Notes: generated by a model from the sequence alone, not told the origin. A stretch of DNA of 64,000 bases from Flavobacteriaceae bacterium (GCA_029243385.1 JAQWSC010000014.1:1-64000); one strand, 5' to 3'. Shown: positions 1 through 9,738, counted from the first letter of the stretch. Made by a program: numbers and translations.

Positions 1-394
1 CGGTCACCTTGCCGTCGGCATCGGTCACGTCGAGTTTTTTACCGGCTTTTACTTTGCCGGAACCCATGATCACATCAATCTTATTCTTTTTCATGAGGAA
101 TTGAACCCCCTTGCTCATGCCTTCAGCAACGTTGCGACTGCGCTTGACAACTCCTGCAAAGTCCACGGTGGGATCTGAGGTTTGAATGCCGTAGTCGGCT
201 GCGTGGTTGATGTATTCGAACACATTAGCGCTCTTGAGGAGTGCTTTGGTAGGAATACAACCCCAGTTGAGGCAAACCCCTCCCAAGCTTTCTTTTTCGA
301 CAACAGCGGTTTTGAACCCCAATTGAGAAGCACGAATGGCGGTTACATATCCTCCCGGTCCACTTCCTAAAACAATCACATCATATGTACTCAT
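1..394 (-). CDS. lpdA: Dihydrolipoyl dehydrogenase, N-terminal part (runs off window)
   Basis: This is the E3 flavoprotein of 2-oxoacid dehydrogenase complexes, which reoxidises dihydrolipoamide with NAD+. The first 131 residues are visible. They begin with [20 protein letters not shown], an FAD-binding GxGxxG fold, followed at about residues 38-48 by [11 protein letters not shown], the redox-active disulfide motif CxxxxC. The ATG is at 394, and a Bacteroidota -7 element lies about 25 nt upstream. The gene leaves the window at base 1, so the NAD and dimerisation domains are not seen. Within the pyridine nucleotide-disulfide oxidoreductases, the LNxGCIPTK motif and the start favour lipoamide dehydrogenase over glutathione or mercuric reductase. 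Confidence 0.95.
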   Translation of the reverse strand, partial: MSTYDVIVLGSGPGGYVTAIRASQLGFKTAVVEKESLGGVCLNWGCIPTKALLKSANVFEYINHAADYGIQTSDPTVDFAGVVKRSRNVAEGMSKGVQFLMKKNKIDVIMGSGKVKAGKKLDVTDADGKVT

Positions 395-417
395 AACTTG
401 TTCTGATTTAATGGTGG

Positions 418-425
418 CAAAATTA
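418..425 (-). promoter_or_regulatory. Candidate -7 element of lpdA promoter
   Basis: On the minus strand this reads TAATTTTG, matching the Bacteroidota -7 consensus TAnnTTTG, 23 nt ahead of the lpdA start codon. No clear -33 TTG is seen at the expected distance, so the call rests on one element. Confidence 0.4.
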
Positions 426-484
426 CAAAACCTTCCTTTAATAAAAGGAGATTGTTAAAAAAATAGTAAAGAATAAACTTGCAA

Positions 485-883
485 TCAGGAAGGGTTGAAA
501 TGTAAGCTAACCGAATTTACACAATATCGCACACCCTTAGGAGTAGGGCCGTCATTAAAAACATGTCCCAAATGCCCTCCACATTGGGTGCACAAAATTT
601 CTGTTCGAAGCATGTTGTGAGTAGTATCTTTTTTGTATTCGACGGCTCCCTCAATGGCTTCGTCAAAACTAGGCCATCCACAACCGCTTTCAAATTTTTG
701 GTCGCTTAAAAAAAGCGGCTGATTGCACCCTTTACAACTATAAGAGCCGTTCTCAAAGTGTAAATTATATACGCCAGATCGAGGATATTCAGTTCCTTTG
801 TTGCGCAATACATGAAAACTCTGCTCGTCGAGTTGTTCTTTCCATTCCTTTTCGGATTTGTCTTTAGGGTACTTTTTACTCAT
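485..883 (-). CDS. msrB: Peptide-methionine (R)-S-oxide reductase, cytoplasmic
   Basis: This enzyme reduces methionine-R-sulfoxide in proteins. The 132-residue protein has the MsrB fold with two zinc CxxC pairs (CKGC and CTQC) and the C-terminal catalytic motif RYCVNS. I place the start at 883 (MSKKYPKDKSEKEW). A longer reading frame exists upstream, but it would run through the preceding msrB. The start overlaps that gene's stop in ATGAGTAA, which suggests translational coupling. There is no signal peptide, so it should act in the cytoplasm, unlike its upstream paralogue. Confidence 0.95.
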   Translation of the reverse strand: MSKKYPKDKSEKEWKEQLDEQSFHVLRNKGTEYPRSGVYNLHFENGSYSCKGCNQPLFLSDQKFESGCGWPSFDEAIEGAVEYKKDTTHNMLRTEILCTQCGGHLGHVFNDGPTPKGVRYCVNSVSLHFNPS

Positions 884-1355
884 TTTCTTTGGGTTCAAAT
901 TCAAGCGCCGCAGAGTTGATACAGTGTCGCAGTCCAGTTGTTTCTTTGGGTCCGTCATTAAAGACATGACCCAAATGTCCTCCACAGTTTGAACACAGAA
1001 CTTCAGTTCGTGGAATTCCAATTTTATAATCTACGTCAAATTTCAAGCTGCCTTTTACAGCGTTGTCAAATGCGGGCCAACCGCATTTCGAGTCGTATTT
1101 ATTTTCCGACATAAACAATTTTTGATTGCATCCAGCACAACGGTAAACTCCGTCTTCAAAGTGCTTGTCGTATTCGCCCGTAAAGGGTCTCTCTGTTTCG
1201 CCTTTTCGCAAGATACGGTAACTTTGCTCAGACAGTTCAGCTTTCCATTGGTCTTCTGATTTTGTTACTTTTACAGCAGTGTTGTTTTGCTTTTGAGCAC
1301 ATCCAAAGCTAATTACCATTAGCATTAAGAAGGTGGGATTCAGGATTTTTTTCAT
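876..1355 (-). CDS. msrB: Peptide-methionine (R)-S-oxide reductase, lipoprotein form
   Basis: This is a 159-residue second MsrB. It starts with a lipoprotein signal (lipobox VISFGC, acylated Cys about residue 19), then the MsrB domain with zinc pairs CAGC and CSNC and the catalytic motif RHCINS. It should repair oxidised methionines in exported proteins at the membrane or in the periplasm. It lies 2 nt behind the alpha/beta hydrolase gene and overlaps the next msrB by 8 nt, so the three genes form an apparent operon. The paired paralogues look like a tandem duplication in which one copy gained or lost the export signal. Confidence 0.95.
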   Translation of the reverse strand: MKKILNPTFLMLMVISFGCAQKQNNTAVKVTKSEDQWKAELSEQSYRILRKGETERPFTGEYDKHFEDGVYRCAGCNQKLFMSENKYDSKCGWPAFDNAVKGSLKFDVDYKIGIPRTEVLCSNCGGHLGHVFNDGPKETTGLRHCINSAALEFEPKENE

Positions 1356-1357
1356 TG

Positions 1358-2212
1358 TTATTTTTTAAAAGTTATAATTTTATTAATGACTTGAGAGTCT
1401 CTCAGAATTCTTCGATGTCCCAAATTTTCTGTGATTAGCAGTGTTCCATTTTTAATAGAATCCTTGATTTGATAGGCACAGTAAACAGGAACTTCAAAAT
1501 CTGAATTGTCATGAATAATAAGACCAGGAATGGATGAGTTTCTTATAAATTCGCTAGAAGCTAATTGGTCAATATCCTTTCCGGTTCTGTTTTCTATGTA
1601 CTGAATCATTTTTTTTGCCACTTTTGGTGATAGATGAATGTTTTTCACAAAACTTTTGATGATATCTTCCACTTTGTTGCCACTGCTAATGATTGTGAAT
1701 TTATCTAAAACCATGCCACGGTAAATTGCGTTCAACAAAATCATTCCTCCAAAGGAATGCCCAATGGCAGCTTGAAAGTTTCCGTGCGTGTGATTTAGGT
1801 AAAGTACAGTTTCAACAAATTCCTCAAAAATAGTATGATTTCCAGATGATTCACCATGAGCAGGACCGTCGAAGCTAAGAATTTCAAAACCTTGGTCTAC
1901 TAATGTTTCCGCTATTTTATACAATTGAGTTCCTCGACCACTCCAACCATGAATTAATAGTATTTTTTTATCAGAACTTCCTAGTTGGTAGAGTTGAATG
2001 TGCTTTCGAATGGTGGGTACAAAAATGCGTTTGGATTTTGCGGTTTTATAAAAAGCGATTTCTCTTTTTGGAAGATGGTGTCTTTGAGGCCTCCCAAAGA
2101 TGTAAAGGGCATACCGAACCGCTAGGTAAGTTGAAAAAAACGCGATAGTTTTTCCTGTCCATAAAATTACTTTTGGAATTTCAAACGATGGTTTTTTTGT
2201 TTTTTTGGACAT
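1358..2212 (-). CDS. Alpha/beta hydrolase
   Basis: This is a 284-residue serine hydrolase of unknown substrate. After an N-terminal hydrophobic stretch (about residues 15-40, possible membrane anchor) the fold shows the oxyanion-region motif LIHGWSGRG and the nucleophile elbow GHSFGG near residue 150. The acid is probably in HDNSDFEV and the histidine in LGHRRIL near the C-terminus, so a full Ser-Asp-His triad is visible. It is the first gene of an apparent operon with two msrB genes and is transcribed divergently from the M48 protease gene. The family includes lipases, esterases and thioesterases, and nothing here decides between them. Confidence 0.8.
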   Translation of the reverse strand: MSKKTKKPSFEIPKVILWTGKTIAFFSTYLAVRYALYIFGRPQRHHLPKREIAFYKTAKSKRIFVPTIRKHIQLYQLGSSDKKILLIHGWSGRGTQLYKIAETLVDQGFEILSFDGPAHGESSGNHTIFEEFVETVLYLNHTHGNFQAAIGHSFGGMILLNAIYRGMVLDKFTIISSGNKVEDIIKSFVKNIHLSPKVAKKMIQYIENRTGKDIDQLASSEFIRNSSIPGLIIHDNSDFEVPVYCAYQIKDSIKNGTLLITENLGHRRILRDSQVINKIITFKK

Positions 2213-2228
2213 TAACTGGTTTCAATAT

Positions 2229-2259
2229 TTGTGTAAAACTACTAATTATACTAGCTTTG
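2229..2259 (+). promoter_or_regulatory. Bacteroidota-type promoter for the M48 protease gene
   Basis: TTG at 2229-2231, a 20-nt spacer and TAGCTTTG at 2252-2259 match the Bacteroidota primary sigma promoter (TTG, 19-21 nt, TAnnTTTG). Transcription would start about 25 nt before the ATG at 2289. Confidence 0.6.
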
Positions 2260-2288
2260 AAATACATTAATCATTTTTATTTTACACA

Positions 2289-3107
2289 ATGAAAAAGTTA
2301 GCCCCTTTAATTATTCTTTTTTTCGTTTTGAGTGCTTGTAAAACCAATCCTTTTACAGGAAAGAAAACCTTCAATATTTACAGTTCCAACGATAATTTAT
2401 TTGCTTCATCCTTTCAACAATATGACAAGTTTTTGTCAGAAAATGATGTAGTTACTGGTACATCGGAAAGCGAGATGATTACACGTGTTGGGCAAAAAAT
2501 AGCAAAAGCAGCCCAGCGGTGGTTCGAAGCCAATGGTCAGCCGGGGTATCTGAGTAAATACAAATGGGAATACCAATTGGTTAAGGATTCTACCATCAAT
2601 GCCTGGTGTATGCCTGGAGGTAAAATCGTGTTTAATACAGGAATTTTACCCATAACGCAAACCGAAACAGGAGTTGCCGTAGTTATGGGGCATGAAGTCG
2701 CTCACGCTCTAGCAAATCATGGGGCACAACGAATGACTGCTGGTATTGCACAGCAATTGGGCGCTATCGGTACTCAAATAGCCGTTAAGGATAAAGACGC
2801 TCAAACACAAGCCGTTTGGATGCAAGCCTATGGAATTGGTTCAACTGTAGGCGGAATGTTGCCTTTTAGTAGAAGTCACGAAACCGAAGCCGATCGAATT
2901 GGGTTGCAAATTATGGCTATTGCAGGTTATAATCCCGATGAGGCTCCTGAATTATGGAAACGTATGAAAAAGGCTAACGAAGGCAAGCAACCCCCAGAGT
3001 TTTTAAGTACACACCCTTCCAACGATACGCGTATTCGAAATTTGACTCAATGGTCCCAATCAGCTAAAGATGAGGCCAAAAAATTCGGCGTTACCTCATT
3101 TCGTTGA
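2289..3107 (+). CDS. M48 family metalloprotease, lipoprotein (LoiP/BepA-like)
   Basis: This is a 272-residue zinc peptidase with a lipoprotein signal (MKKLAPL..., lipobox VLSAC, Cys about residue 17). The zinc motif HEVAH is followed by the downstream glutamate in ETEADRIG, the third metal ligand, so the catalytic site is complete. Family members in the periplasm degrade or help assemble misfolded outer-membrane proteins. The length fits LoiP-like proteins without TPR repeats. It is monocistronic or weakly linked to the MFS gene 61 nt downstream. Confidence 0.9.
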   Translation: MKKLAPLIILFFVLSACKTNPFTGKKTFNIYSSNDNLFASSFQQYDKFLSENDVVTGTSESEMITRVGQKIAKAAQRWFEANGQPGYLSKYKWEYQLVKDSTINAWCMPGGKIVFNTGILPITQTETGVAVVMGHEVAHALANHGAQRMTAGIAQQLGAIGTQIAVKDKDAQTQAVWMQAYGIGSTVGGMLPFSRSHETEADRIGLQIMAIAGYNPDEAPELWKRMKKANEGKQPPEFLSTHPSNDTRIRNLTQWSQSAKDEAKKFGVTSFR

Positions 3108-3168
3108 GCCAGCGTTTTAAATAAAAGCCTTACTTTTAGTCCCATTAACTATCAAAATAAGGGATGAA

Positions 3169-4497
3169 ATGGGCAGGAAAGGTGCGTACGCTGTAAAAGG
3201 AAGTAAAAAGTTATTGAATGCCTGGGCTTCCTATGATTGGGCAAACTCTGTTTATCCTTTGGTTATCTCTACTGCAGTTTTCCCTATATATTACGGCGCT
3301 ATTTGTGCCGATCAACTGTATTTGGACATCTTTGGTCAGAGTATAAAAAACACGGCACTTATCAGCTTTGTTACTGCATTTGCATTTATTGTGATTGCTT
3401 CTTTGTCTCCTCTTTTGTCTGGAATTGCAGATTATGTCGGAAACAAAAAACGATTTATGCAATTCTATTGCTATTTGGGTTCATTGTCCTGTATGGGCTT
3501 GTATTGGTTTGAATTAGAATCGCTTCAAATTGGTTTAACGTTTTATTTCTTTGCATTAATTGGTTTTTGGTCAAGTTTGGTTTTTTACAATTCCTACTTG
3601 CCCGACATTGCTCATCCCGAGCAACAAGACCGCGTTAGTGCCAAAGGATATGCTCTTGGATATTTTGGTAGTGTTTTGCTGTTGGTTTTTAATCTAGCAA
3701 TGGTCATGAAGCCCGAACTTTTTGGAATTACAGGTTCGGAAACAGAAGCTTCCCTAAAGGCAATGCGTTATTCGTTTATTACGGTCGGCGTTTGGTGGAT
3801 GACTTTTAGCCAATACGCTTTTTATCATTTACCCATGGGGAATTCGGGTAACAAAGTAACTCGTTCAGTGGTTATGAATGGATACAAAGAACTCAAAACC
3901 GTGTACCGATCGCTTGCATCAACACTCCGATTGAAGCGTTATTTGGGGGCATTTTTTGTGTATAGTATGGCGCTTCAAACGGTTATTTTAGTAGCTACCT
4001 ATTTTGGGGAGCAAGAAATAAGTTGGGGTGAAGGTGAAAAAACCATCGGTTTGATAGTAAGTATTATTTTAATTCAATTGGTTGGAATTGCAGGAGCCTT
4101 ATTAACCGCTAGAATTTCAAAAAAGATAGGCAACATTACGACTTTGATTGCACTCAATTTTATTTGGTCTGGATTGTGTGTTTATGCCTTTTTTATTGAA
4201 ACGCCTATACAGTTTTATATGGCTGCTGGAGTGTTGGGATTGATTTTTGGAGGTATTCAAGCACTCTCGCGTTCTACCTATTCCAAACTCATTCCACCTA
4301 CAGAAGATACCGCATCTTATTTCAGTTTTTATGACATATCTGAAAAGATAGCTATTGTTTTTGGAATGCTTCTCTTTGGTTTTGTTGATCAAATTACGGG
4401 AAGCATGCGAAATTCCATTTTGTTTTTTATGGTTTTCTTTTTTGTAGGTGCACTTCTGCTCAATCGTATGTTGAGAATCGATCGAAAAAACGCCTAA
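3169..4497 (+). CDS. MFS transporter, UMF1 (Atg22-like) family
   Basis: This is a 442-residue integral membrane protein with about 12 hydrophobic segments. The N-terminal motif NAWASYDWANSVYPLVI is typical of the UMF1/Atg22-like branch of the major facilitator superfamily. The conserved stretch GGIQALSRSTYSKLIPP falls in the C-terminal half. Fungal Atg22 exports amino acids from vacuoles, but the substrate of bacterial members is unknown. Its stop codon overlaps the stop codon of the convergent GIN-domain gene by 4 nt. Confidence 0.88.
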   Translation: MGRKGAYAVKGSKKLLNAWASYDWANSVYPLVISTAVFPIYYGAICADQLYLDIFGQSIKNTALISFVTAFAFIVIASLSPLLSGIADYVGNKKRFMQFYCYLGSLSCMGLYWFELESLQIGLTFYFFALIGFWSSLVFYNSYLPDIAHPEQQDRVSAKGYALGYFGSVLLLVFNLAMVMKPELFGITGSETEASLKAMRYSFITVGVWWMTFSQYAFYHLPMGNSGNKVTRSVVMNGYKELKTVYRSLASTLRLKRYLGAFFVYSMALQTVILVATYFGEQEISWGEGEKTIGLIVSIILIQLVGIAGALLTARISKKIGNITTLIALNFIWSGLCVYAFFIETPIQFYMAAGVLGLIFGGIQALSRSTYSKLIPPTEDTASYFSFYDISEKIAIVFGMLLFGFVDQITGSMRNSILFFMVFFFVGALLLNRMLRIDRKNA

Positions 4498-5279
4498 TTC
4501 CTTGTCACACTTCCCGATCCAGAGGTAGATACTTTTTCAATAGTAGGTGATCCACTATATCGAATATCTCCCGACCCCGAAACAGAGGTACGAAGTGTTC
4601 CATCGCAGTGAACCGATACATCGCCCGATCCCGAAATGGATATTTCAACATCGTTGGCTTTGAGTTGATCCGCAACAACGTCTCCAGATCCCGAAATCGA
4701 TATGTCCAGTCGATTTTCAACCTTTCCAGTGAGCGTAATATCTCCCGAACCAGCAATGGAGGCGTTCCATATTTGCGCATTTCCATTCAACTCAAGGTCT
4801 CCCGACCCAGCGATGTTGCTTTCTATTTCTTCGGCAGATACTTCAAGATTCATTTCCCCTGAACCTGCTATGGATAGCTCTAAATTTTCATTGAAAATGG
4901 TAGTTTTTCCTTCAACATGGCCCGAACCTGCTAAGGCAATTTTATGTACAGACTCAATGGGGACTGTAACCAAAATATTTTTACCATACGAAGGTTTCAA
5001 GCGAAATCCTTTTTTAACTTTTACAGAAAGTGTACGGTTTCGCACTTCTGTTTCAATGTAAGAAAGCAGGTTGTTTTCTCCCTCAATGACAATATTGCCC
5101 TCGTCTCCTTGGACGAGTTCAACATCAAAAAAACCACTAATTTTAATAGCGTCGTAGGATGAAGTTGTTCTGTTTTCGACTTCAACAGAACCATCTCCTT
5201 TTACAGAAGTGCCCCAATGTTGTGCACAAGAAATTTGAAACAATAGTAAAGATGAAATTAACAAGTTTAGGGTTTTCAT
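4494..5279 (-). CDS. GIN domain (DUF2807) protein, secreted
   Basis: This is a 261-residue exported protein with an N-terminal signal ending near SCAQ (possible lipobox QISC). From about residue 112 it carries eight copies of a GSGD/GSGE/GSGH/GSGS motif about 20 residues apart, which is the signature of the GIN/DUF2807 beta-helix. These proteins are widespread in Bacteroidota and often labelled putative auto-transporter adhesin, but no function is established. The repeats also give a periodic DNA pattern with opposite-strand shadow frames. Confidence 0.85.
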   Translation of the reverse strand: MKTLNLLISSLLLFQISCAQHWGTSVKGDGSVEVENRTTSSYDAIKISGFFDVELVQGDEGNIVIEGENNLLSYIETEVRNRTLSVKVKKGFRLKPSYGKNILVTVPIESVHKIALAGSGHVEGKTTIFNENLELSIAGSGEMNLEVSAEEIESNIAGSGDLELNGNAQIWNASIAGSGDITLTGKVENRLDISISGSGDVVADQLKANDVEISISGSGDVSVHCDGTLRTSVSGSGDIRYSGSPTIEKVSTSGSGSVTRN

Positions 5280-5351
5280 AAGAGTGCGTTTTAAGACATA
5301 TACATCAGACGAATTAAAGTGTATTTTGTTTCACGAAAATCCTTTTTTGTG

Positions 5352-5366
5352 TGGCATGGAAATTGT
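5352..5366 (+). promoter_or_regulatory. TGGCAT-N5-TTG motif upstream of lon (possible heat-shock promoter)
   Basis: TGGCAT at 5352-5357 and TTG at 5363-5365 resemble a -24/-12 (sigma-54-like) element. The same layout, TGGCAC-N5-TTG, sits upstream of dnaK at 19386-19399. The -12 dinucleotide is GT rather than the canonical GC. It lies 129 nt ahead of the lon start. The rest of 5280-5494 is AT-rich with no other gene seen. Confidence 0.35.
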
Positions 5367-5494
5367 CAATTACTTATTGAACTTAAATGAGATGTGTTTG
5401 TATCAATATGATAAACAACACATTAAGTGATTAATTTTAAAAATCCAGCCTAATTTGAAGCAATAGATGCGACAAAATGGCGCAATTATAGATT

Positions 5495-7942
5495 ATGTCA
5501 AAACCAAAACTTTTAAATATTGACACCTTGTCACTCAAAGAACTGGATGAAGATGCTGATTTGATTCCATTGATGACTTCAGATGACGAGGAAGCCATTT
5601 CTAAAGAATCAATTCCAGAAATCATTCCGATTTTACCACTTAAAAACACAGTATTGTTTCCAGGTGTAGTCATTCCAATTACAGCCTCAAGAGACAAGTC
5701 CATTCAGTTGATTAAAGATGCGAACTCTAGCGATAAGTTGTTGGGGGTTGTGGCTCAAAAAGATGCTTCGGTTGAAAATCCCTCTTATGATGATATTCAT
5801 CACTTGGGAGTGGTGGCCAAAATTCTTCGAGTTTTAAAAATGCCCGACGGAAATACCACGGTTATTATTCAGGGTAAAAAACAATTTGAAGTTAAGGAGT
5901 TTGTTAGTAATGAACCCTACTTTACGGCCAAAGTTGAAGAGGTAAAGGAAATTAAACCGGACAAAAACGAAGAATTTTTGGCTATCATTGATTCCATCAA
6001 AGAGTTGGCACTTCAAATCATTGATGAAAACCCAAACATTCCTTCTGAAGCTTCTTTTGCGATCAAAAACATCCAAAGCGATTCCTTTTTAGTGAATTTT
6101 GTTTCGGCAAATATGAACCTTTCTGTCAAAGAGAAACAACATATACTTGAGGTCAATGCATTAAAAGAAAGAGCTTTGATGTGTTTGGAAAAAATGAATG
6201 TCGAATTTCAAAAATTGTCCATTAAAAATGACATTCAATCCAAGGTTCGTTTTGATTTAGATCAGCAACAGCGTGAATATTTCCTTCATCAACAGATGAA
6301 AACCATCCAAGAAGAATTGGGAGGTGTGTCTCAAGAATCTGAAATTGAGGAAATGAGAATCAGAGCAACCAAGATGAAGTGGAGCAAAGAAGTCAAAGAT
6401 CATTTTGACAAAGAGCTCGCAAAGTTGATGCGAATGAATCAGCAAGTCGCTGAATATTCGGTTCAAAGAAATTATCTGGATTTATACTTGAATTTGCCAT
6501 GGAATAAGTTTTCTGAAGATAAATTTGATCTTAAAAAAGCTCAAAAAATATTGAATCGTGATCATTTTGGATTGGAAGATGTCAAACGTCGCATTATAGA
6601 ACATTTGGCTGTTCTTAAACTTCGGAACGATATGAAATCACCCATTTTGTGTTTGCACGGACCACCAGGAGTTGGAAAAACTTCTTTAGGAAAGTCCATT
6701 GCTGAAGCCTTGGGAAGAGAATACGTACGAATTTCTCTCGGAGGACTTCGTGATGAGGCCGAAATTCGTGGGCATCGAAAAACCTATATCGGAGCCATGC
6801 CTGGGCGTATTATTCAAAGCCTTAAAAAAGCAGGAACTTCCAATCCTGTTTTTGTGTTGGATGAAATTGACAAGCTTTCATCTGGGAGTCAGGGCGACCC
6901 ATCTTCTGCTATGCTAGAAGTATTGGACCCAGAACAAAACACTTCTTTTTATGACAATTTTTTGGAAATGGGATTTGACCTTTCTAAAGTCATGTTTGTG
7001 GCAACAGCGAACACCCTTGGAACTATTCAACCAGCACTTAGGGATCGTATGGAGATCATTAATGTTTCGGGATATACCATCGAGGAGAAAATCGAGATTG
7101 GAAAACGTCATTTATTGCCCAAACAAATTAAAGACCATGGTCTTACGTCCAAAGATTTGTCCATTCCAAAATCTATTATGCAGCGATTGGTCGAAGGATA
7201 TACGAGAGAATCTGGAGTTCGAGGACTTGAAAAGCAATTGGCCAAAGTGGTTCGCTATGCAGCAAAGTCTATAGCCATGGGAGAGGAGTATGTTAAAAAA
7301 ATGACAGTAGCACAATTGACTTCCATTATGGGGCCTGCTCGTATGTTACGAGATCAATATGAAAACAACGATGTTGCTGGTGTTGTGACAGGTCTTGCAT
7401 GGACTCAAGTGGGTGGAGATATTTTGTTTATTGAGTCGTTGCTTTCCAAAGGCAAAGGAGGTCTTTCTATAACAGGAAATCTCGGTAAAGTGATGAAAGA
7501 ATCGGCTACCATTGCTTTGGAATACATCAAATCCAATGCAGAATTGTTGGGTATTGATCATCAGCTATTAGATAAATACAATATTCACATTCATGTTCCC
7601 GAGGGTGCAACTCCCAAAGATGGACCGAGCGCAGGAATAACAATGTTAACTTCTTTAGTTTCACTCTTAACGCAGCGAAAGGTTAAAAAGAGTATTGCTA
7701 TGACGGGCGAGATTACGCTGCGCGGAAAAGTATTACCTGTGGGAGGGATTAAAGAAAAAATTTTAGCAGCTAAACGTGCTAAAATCAAAGAGATTGTTTT
7801 GTGTCAAGAAAACGAAAAGGATATTTTAGAGATCAATCCTGATTACTTAAAGGGATTGAAATTCCATTATGTTGTTGATATGATTGATGTTATTAAAATT
7901 GCCGTAACTTCTCAGAAAGTCAAAAACGCCAAAAAATTATAG
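5495..7942 (+). CDS. lon: ATP-dependent protease La
   Basis: Lon is the cytoplasmic AAA+ serine protease that degrades misfolded and regulatory proteins. The 815 residues show the N-terminal substrate-binding domain (about 45-240), the Walker A motif GPPGVGKTS at about residue 389, the Walker B motif FVLDEIDK, and the C-terminal protease domain. The Ser-Lys dyad is Ser712 (PKDGPSAG) and Lys753 (VGGIKEK). Length is normal. It starts at 5495 (MSKPKLLN). The 215-nt upstream region carries a TGGCAT-N5-TTG motif shared with dnaK, suggesting joint stress control. Confidence 0.98.
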   Translation: MSKPKLLNIDTLSLKELDEDADLIPLMTSDDEEAISKESIPEIIPILPLKNTVLFPGVVIPITASRDKSIQLIKDANSSDKLLGVVAQKDASVENPSYDDIHHLGVVAKILRVLKMPDGNTTVIIQGKKQFEVKEFVSNEPYFTAKVEEVKEIKPDKNEEFLAIIDSIKELALQIIDENPNIPSEASFAIKNIQSDSFLVNFVSANMNLSVKEKQHILEVNALKERALMCLEKMNVEFQKLSIKNDIQSKVRFDLDQQQREYFLHQQMKTIQEELGGVSQESEIEEMRIRATKMKWSKEVKDHFDKELAKLMRMNQQVAEYSVQRNYLDLYLNLPWNKFSEDKFDLKKAQKILNRDHFGLEDVKRRIIEHLAVLKLRNDMKSPILCLHGPPGVGKTSLGKSIAEALGREYVRISLGGLRDEAEIRGHRKTYIGAMPGRIIQSLKKAGTSNPVFVLDEIDKLSSGSQGDPSSAMLEVLDPEQNTSFYDNFLEMGFDLSKVMFVATANTLGTIQPALRDRMEIINVSGYTIEEKIEIGKRHLLPKQIKDHGLTSKDLSIPKSIMQRLVEGYTRESGVRGLEKQLAKVVRYAAKSIAMGEEYVKKMTVAQLTSIMGPARMLRDQYENNDVAGVVTGLAWTQVGGDILFIESLLSKGKGGLSITGNLGKVMKESATIALEYIKSNAELLGIDHQLLDKYNIHIHVPEGATPKDGPSAGITMLTSLVSLLTQRKVKKSIAMTGEITLRGKVLPVGGIKEKILAAKRAKIKEIVLCQENEKDILEINPDYLKGLKFHYVVDMIDVIKIAVTSQKVKNAKKL

Positions 7943-7994
7943 CTACCAACACTAAACTTCAATACCTTGCGTTTTCAAGAGTAGGGATTTGTTT

Positions 7995-9020
7995 ATGATA
8001 CGATTAGGGCTATTTTTTGGATTTTTGATGTTGCCGTTTTTTTTTAGTTACTCACAAATAGGAGGAAAGCATACCTATCAGTTTTTAACACTCAGTCCAT
8101 CACCACATCAAGCAGCTCTTGGGAGTAAAAATATTACTCTGTTTGGATCAGACCCAATCAACGGTTTGTACAATCCTGCTTCGATCAATCCAGATATGGG
8201 AAGTCGTTTGTCTATGAATTACCGACCTTATTTCTCTGGTATCAATATGGGAACTGCTGCTTATGTTTATACGTGGGATCGAAATTTCAAAGCCGTTCAT
8301 TTTGGAGTTCAATATATCGATTACGGTAGTTTTGATGGGCGCGATGAATTTGGAAATCCTACCGAATCGTTTTCTGGTAACGAAATAGCCCTTTCAGGAG
8401 GATATGCCTACAATATTCCTTGGACAGAATGGTTTGTAGGCGTCAATCTAAAACTGATTTCCTCAACGTTAGAACAATATCAATCCTTTGGAATGGCTGT
8501 TGATTTGGGAGTGTACTATAAAATTCCCTCTAAAGAATTTGAAGCCGCATTAGTTGTTAAAAATTTGGGAACCCAGCTTACCACCTACAGTGGATTAAAG
8601 GAATCGTTGCCTTTAGAAATTATGCTTGGACTGTCACAAGAACTCGAGTTTCTTCCGCTTCGATGGCACGTGACTTTTCAAAACCTTCAAGATTGGAATC
8701 TTTCCTATGTAAATGAAAATCGAAGAGCTTCATCTTTAGATGGAAGTAAAAATTCTGAGAGTACATCGTTTTTAAAGGAAACATTACAACACCTTGTGTT
8801 GGCCGCAGAGTTGTTTCCTGATCGGTTGTTTTCAGTTCGTTTGGGATATAATTTTCGTCGTGGAGAGGAATTGCGTATTTTAGAGCAGCGAAATTTTTCA
8901 GGATTTTCTGTTGGATTGGGGATAACGCTAAAACGATTTCGCTTTCAGTATAGCCATGCGCGCTATACCACAGCAGGAAATGCAAACATATTTGGTGTAA
9001 CTATTGACATGAATCCATGA
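7995..9020 (+). CDS. porQ: Type IX secretion system protein PorQ
   Basis: This is a 341-residue outer-membrane beta-barrel protein with a signal peptide (MIRLGLFFGFLML..., cleavage about SYSQ). It matches the PorQ family, one of the accessory T9SS proteins linked to A-LPS attachment of cargo in Porphyromonas. The recognisable N-terminal region is about residues 23-70 (HTYQFLTLSPSPHQAALGSK). I chose the ATG at 7995 over the TTG two codons upstream. Its end overlaps cmk in ATGA, and porQ-cmk linkage is common in Bacteroidota. Its presence implies that the organism has T9SS and possibly gliding. Confidence 0.9.
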   Translation: MIRLGLFFGFLMLPFFFSYSQIGGKHTYQFLTLSPSPHQAALGSKNITLFGSDPINGLYNPASINPDMGSRLSMNYRPYFSGINMGTAAYVYTWDRNFKAVHFGVQYIDYGSFDGRDEFGNPTESFSGNEIALSGGYAYNIPWTEWFVGVNLKLISSTLEQYQSFGMAVDLGVYYKIPSKEFEAALVVKNLGTQLTTYSGLKESLPLEIMLGLSQELEFLPLRWHVTFQNLQDWNLSYVNENRRASSLDGSKNSESTSFLKETLQHLVLAAELFPDRLFSVRLGYNFRRGEELRILEQRNFSGFSVGLGITLKRFRFQYSHARYTTAGNANIFGVTIDMNP

Positions 9021-9700
9021 AAAAAATAAACATAGCGATTGACGGTACTTCTTCAACTGGAAAAAGCACGTTGGCCAAACAAATTGCAAACAAACTCAAT
9101 TATATTTACATAGATTCGGGTGCGATGTATCGATGTGTAACTCTTTTTGCTATTCAAAACAATTGGTTGAATGGATCCCATTTTGATAAAGAGTCCTTAA
9201 TTGAATCTTTGCCTGATATTCATTTGAAATTTGCATTGAACAAAGAAAAAAACGACCAAACTATTTTTTTAAATGGAATTGCTGTTGAAGATGAAATTCG
9301 CTCTATGGAAGTTTCCAACGCGGTAAGTAGGGTAGCGGCTGTTCCCGAAATTAGAAGGGCAATGGTTCGGTTGCAACATGAATTTGGAAAAGACAAAGGC
9401 GTTGTTATGGATGGACGCGATATAGGAACTGTTGTTTTTCCCAATGCCGAATTGAAACTATTTCTTACTTGTTCACCCGAAGTTAGAGCTCAAAGAAGAT
9501 ACGAAGAAATGCAGCAAAAGGGAATCTCTGCTTCTTTTGAGCAAGTTCTGTCCAATATAAAGTCTCGTGATCACCTTGATTCTTCTCGAGCAGATTCTCC
9601 ACTTATTAAAGCTTCTGATGCGTTGGAAATTAACACCGAAAACCGATCTGTGAATGAGTTACTTGATCATGTTTTAAAACTGATTGCTAAAAAATCGTAG
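9017..9700 (+). CDS. cmk: Cytidylate kinase
   Basis: Cmk phosphorylates CMP and dCMP to the diphosphates in pyrimidine salvage. The 227-residue protein has the P-loop GTSSTGKST at residues 10-18. The NMP-binding region includes YIDSGAMYR and VVMDGRDIGTVVFP, and a lid-type arginine cluster follows. It is translationally coupled to porQ through a 4-nt ATGA overlap. Confidence 0.97.
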   Translation: MKKINIAIDGTSSTGKSTLAKQIANKLNYIYIDSGAMYRCVTLFAIQNNWLNGSHFDKESLIESLPDIHLKFALNKEKNDQTIFLNGIAVEDEIRSMEVSNAVSRVAAVPEIRRAMVRLQHEFGKDKGVVMDGRDIGTVVFPNAELKLFLTCSPEVRAQRRYEEMQQKGISASFEQVLSNIKSRDHLDSSRADSPLIKASDALEINTENRSVNELLDHVLKLIAKKS

Positions 9701-9738
9701 CTTTAATTTGCTTTGTGTTTACTAATTCACAAAAAAAC

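Noticed and set aside
4608-5061. Plus-strand open frames within the GIN-domain gene
   Set aside because: They arise from the periodic GSGD repeats on the minus strand and have no start context or family resemblance.
5329-5344. TGTTTCACG upstream of lon as a parS half-site
   Set aside because: Only the left half matches the parS palindrome TGTTTCACGTGAAACA. The right half has several mismatches, and parAB is 31 kb away.
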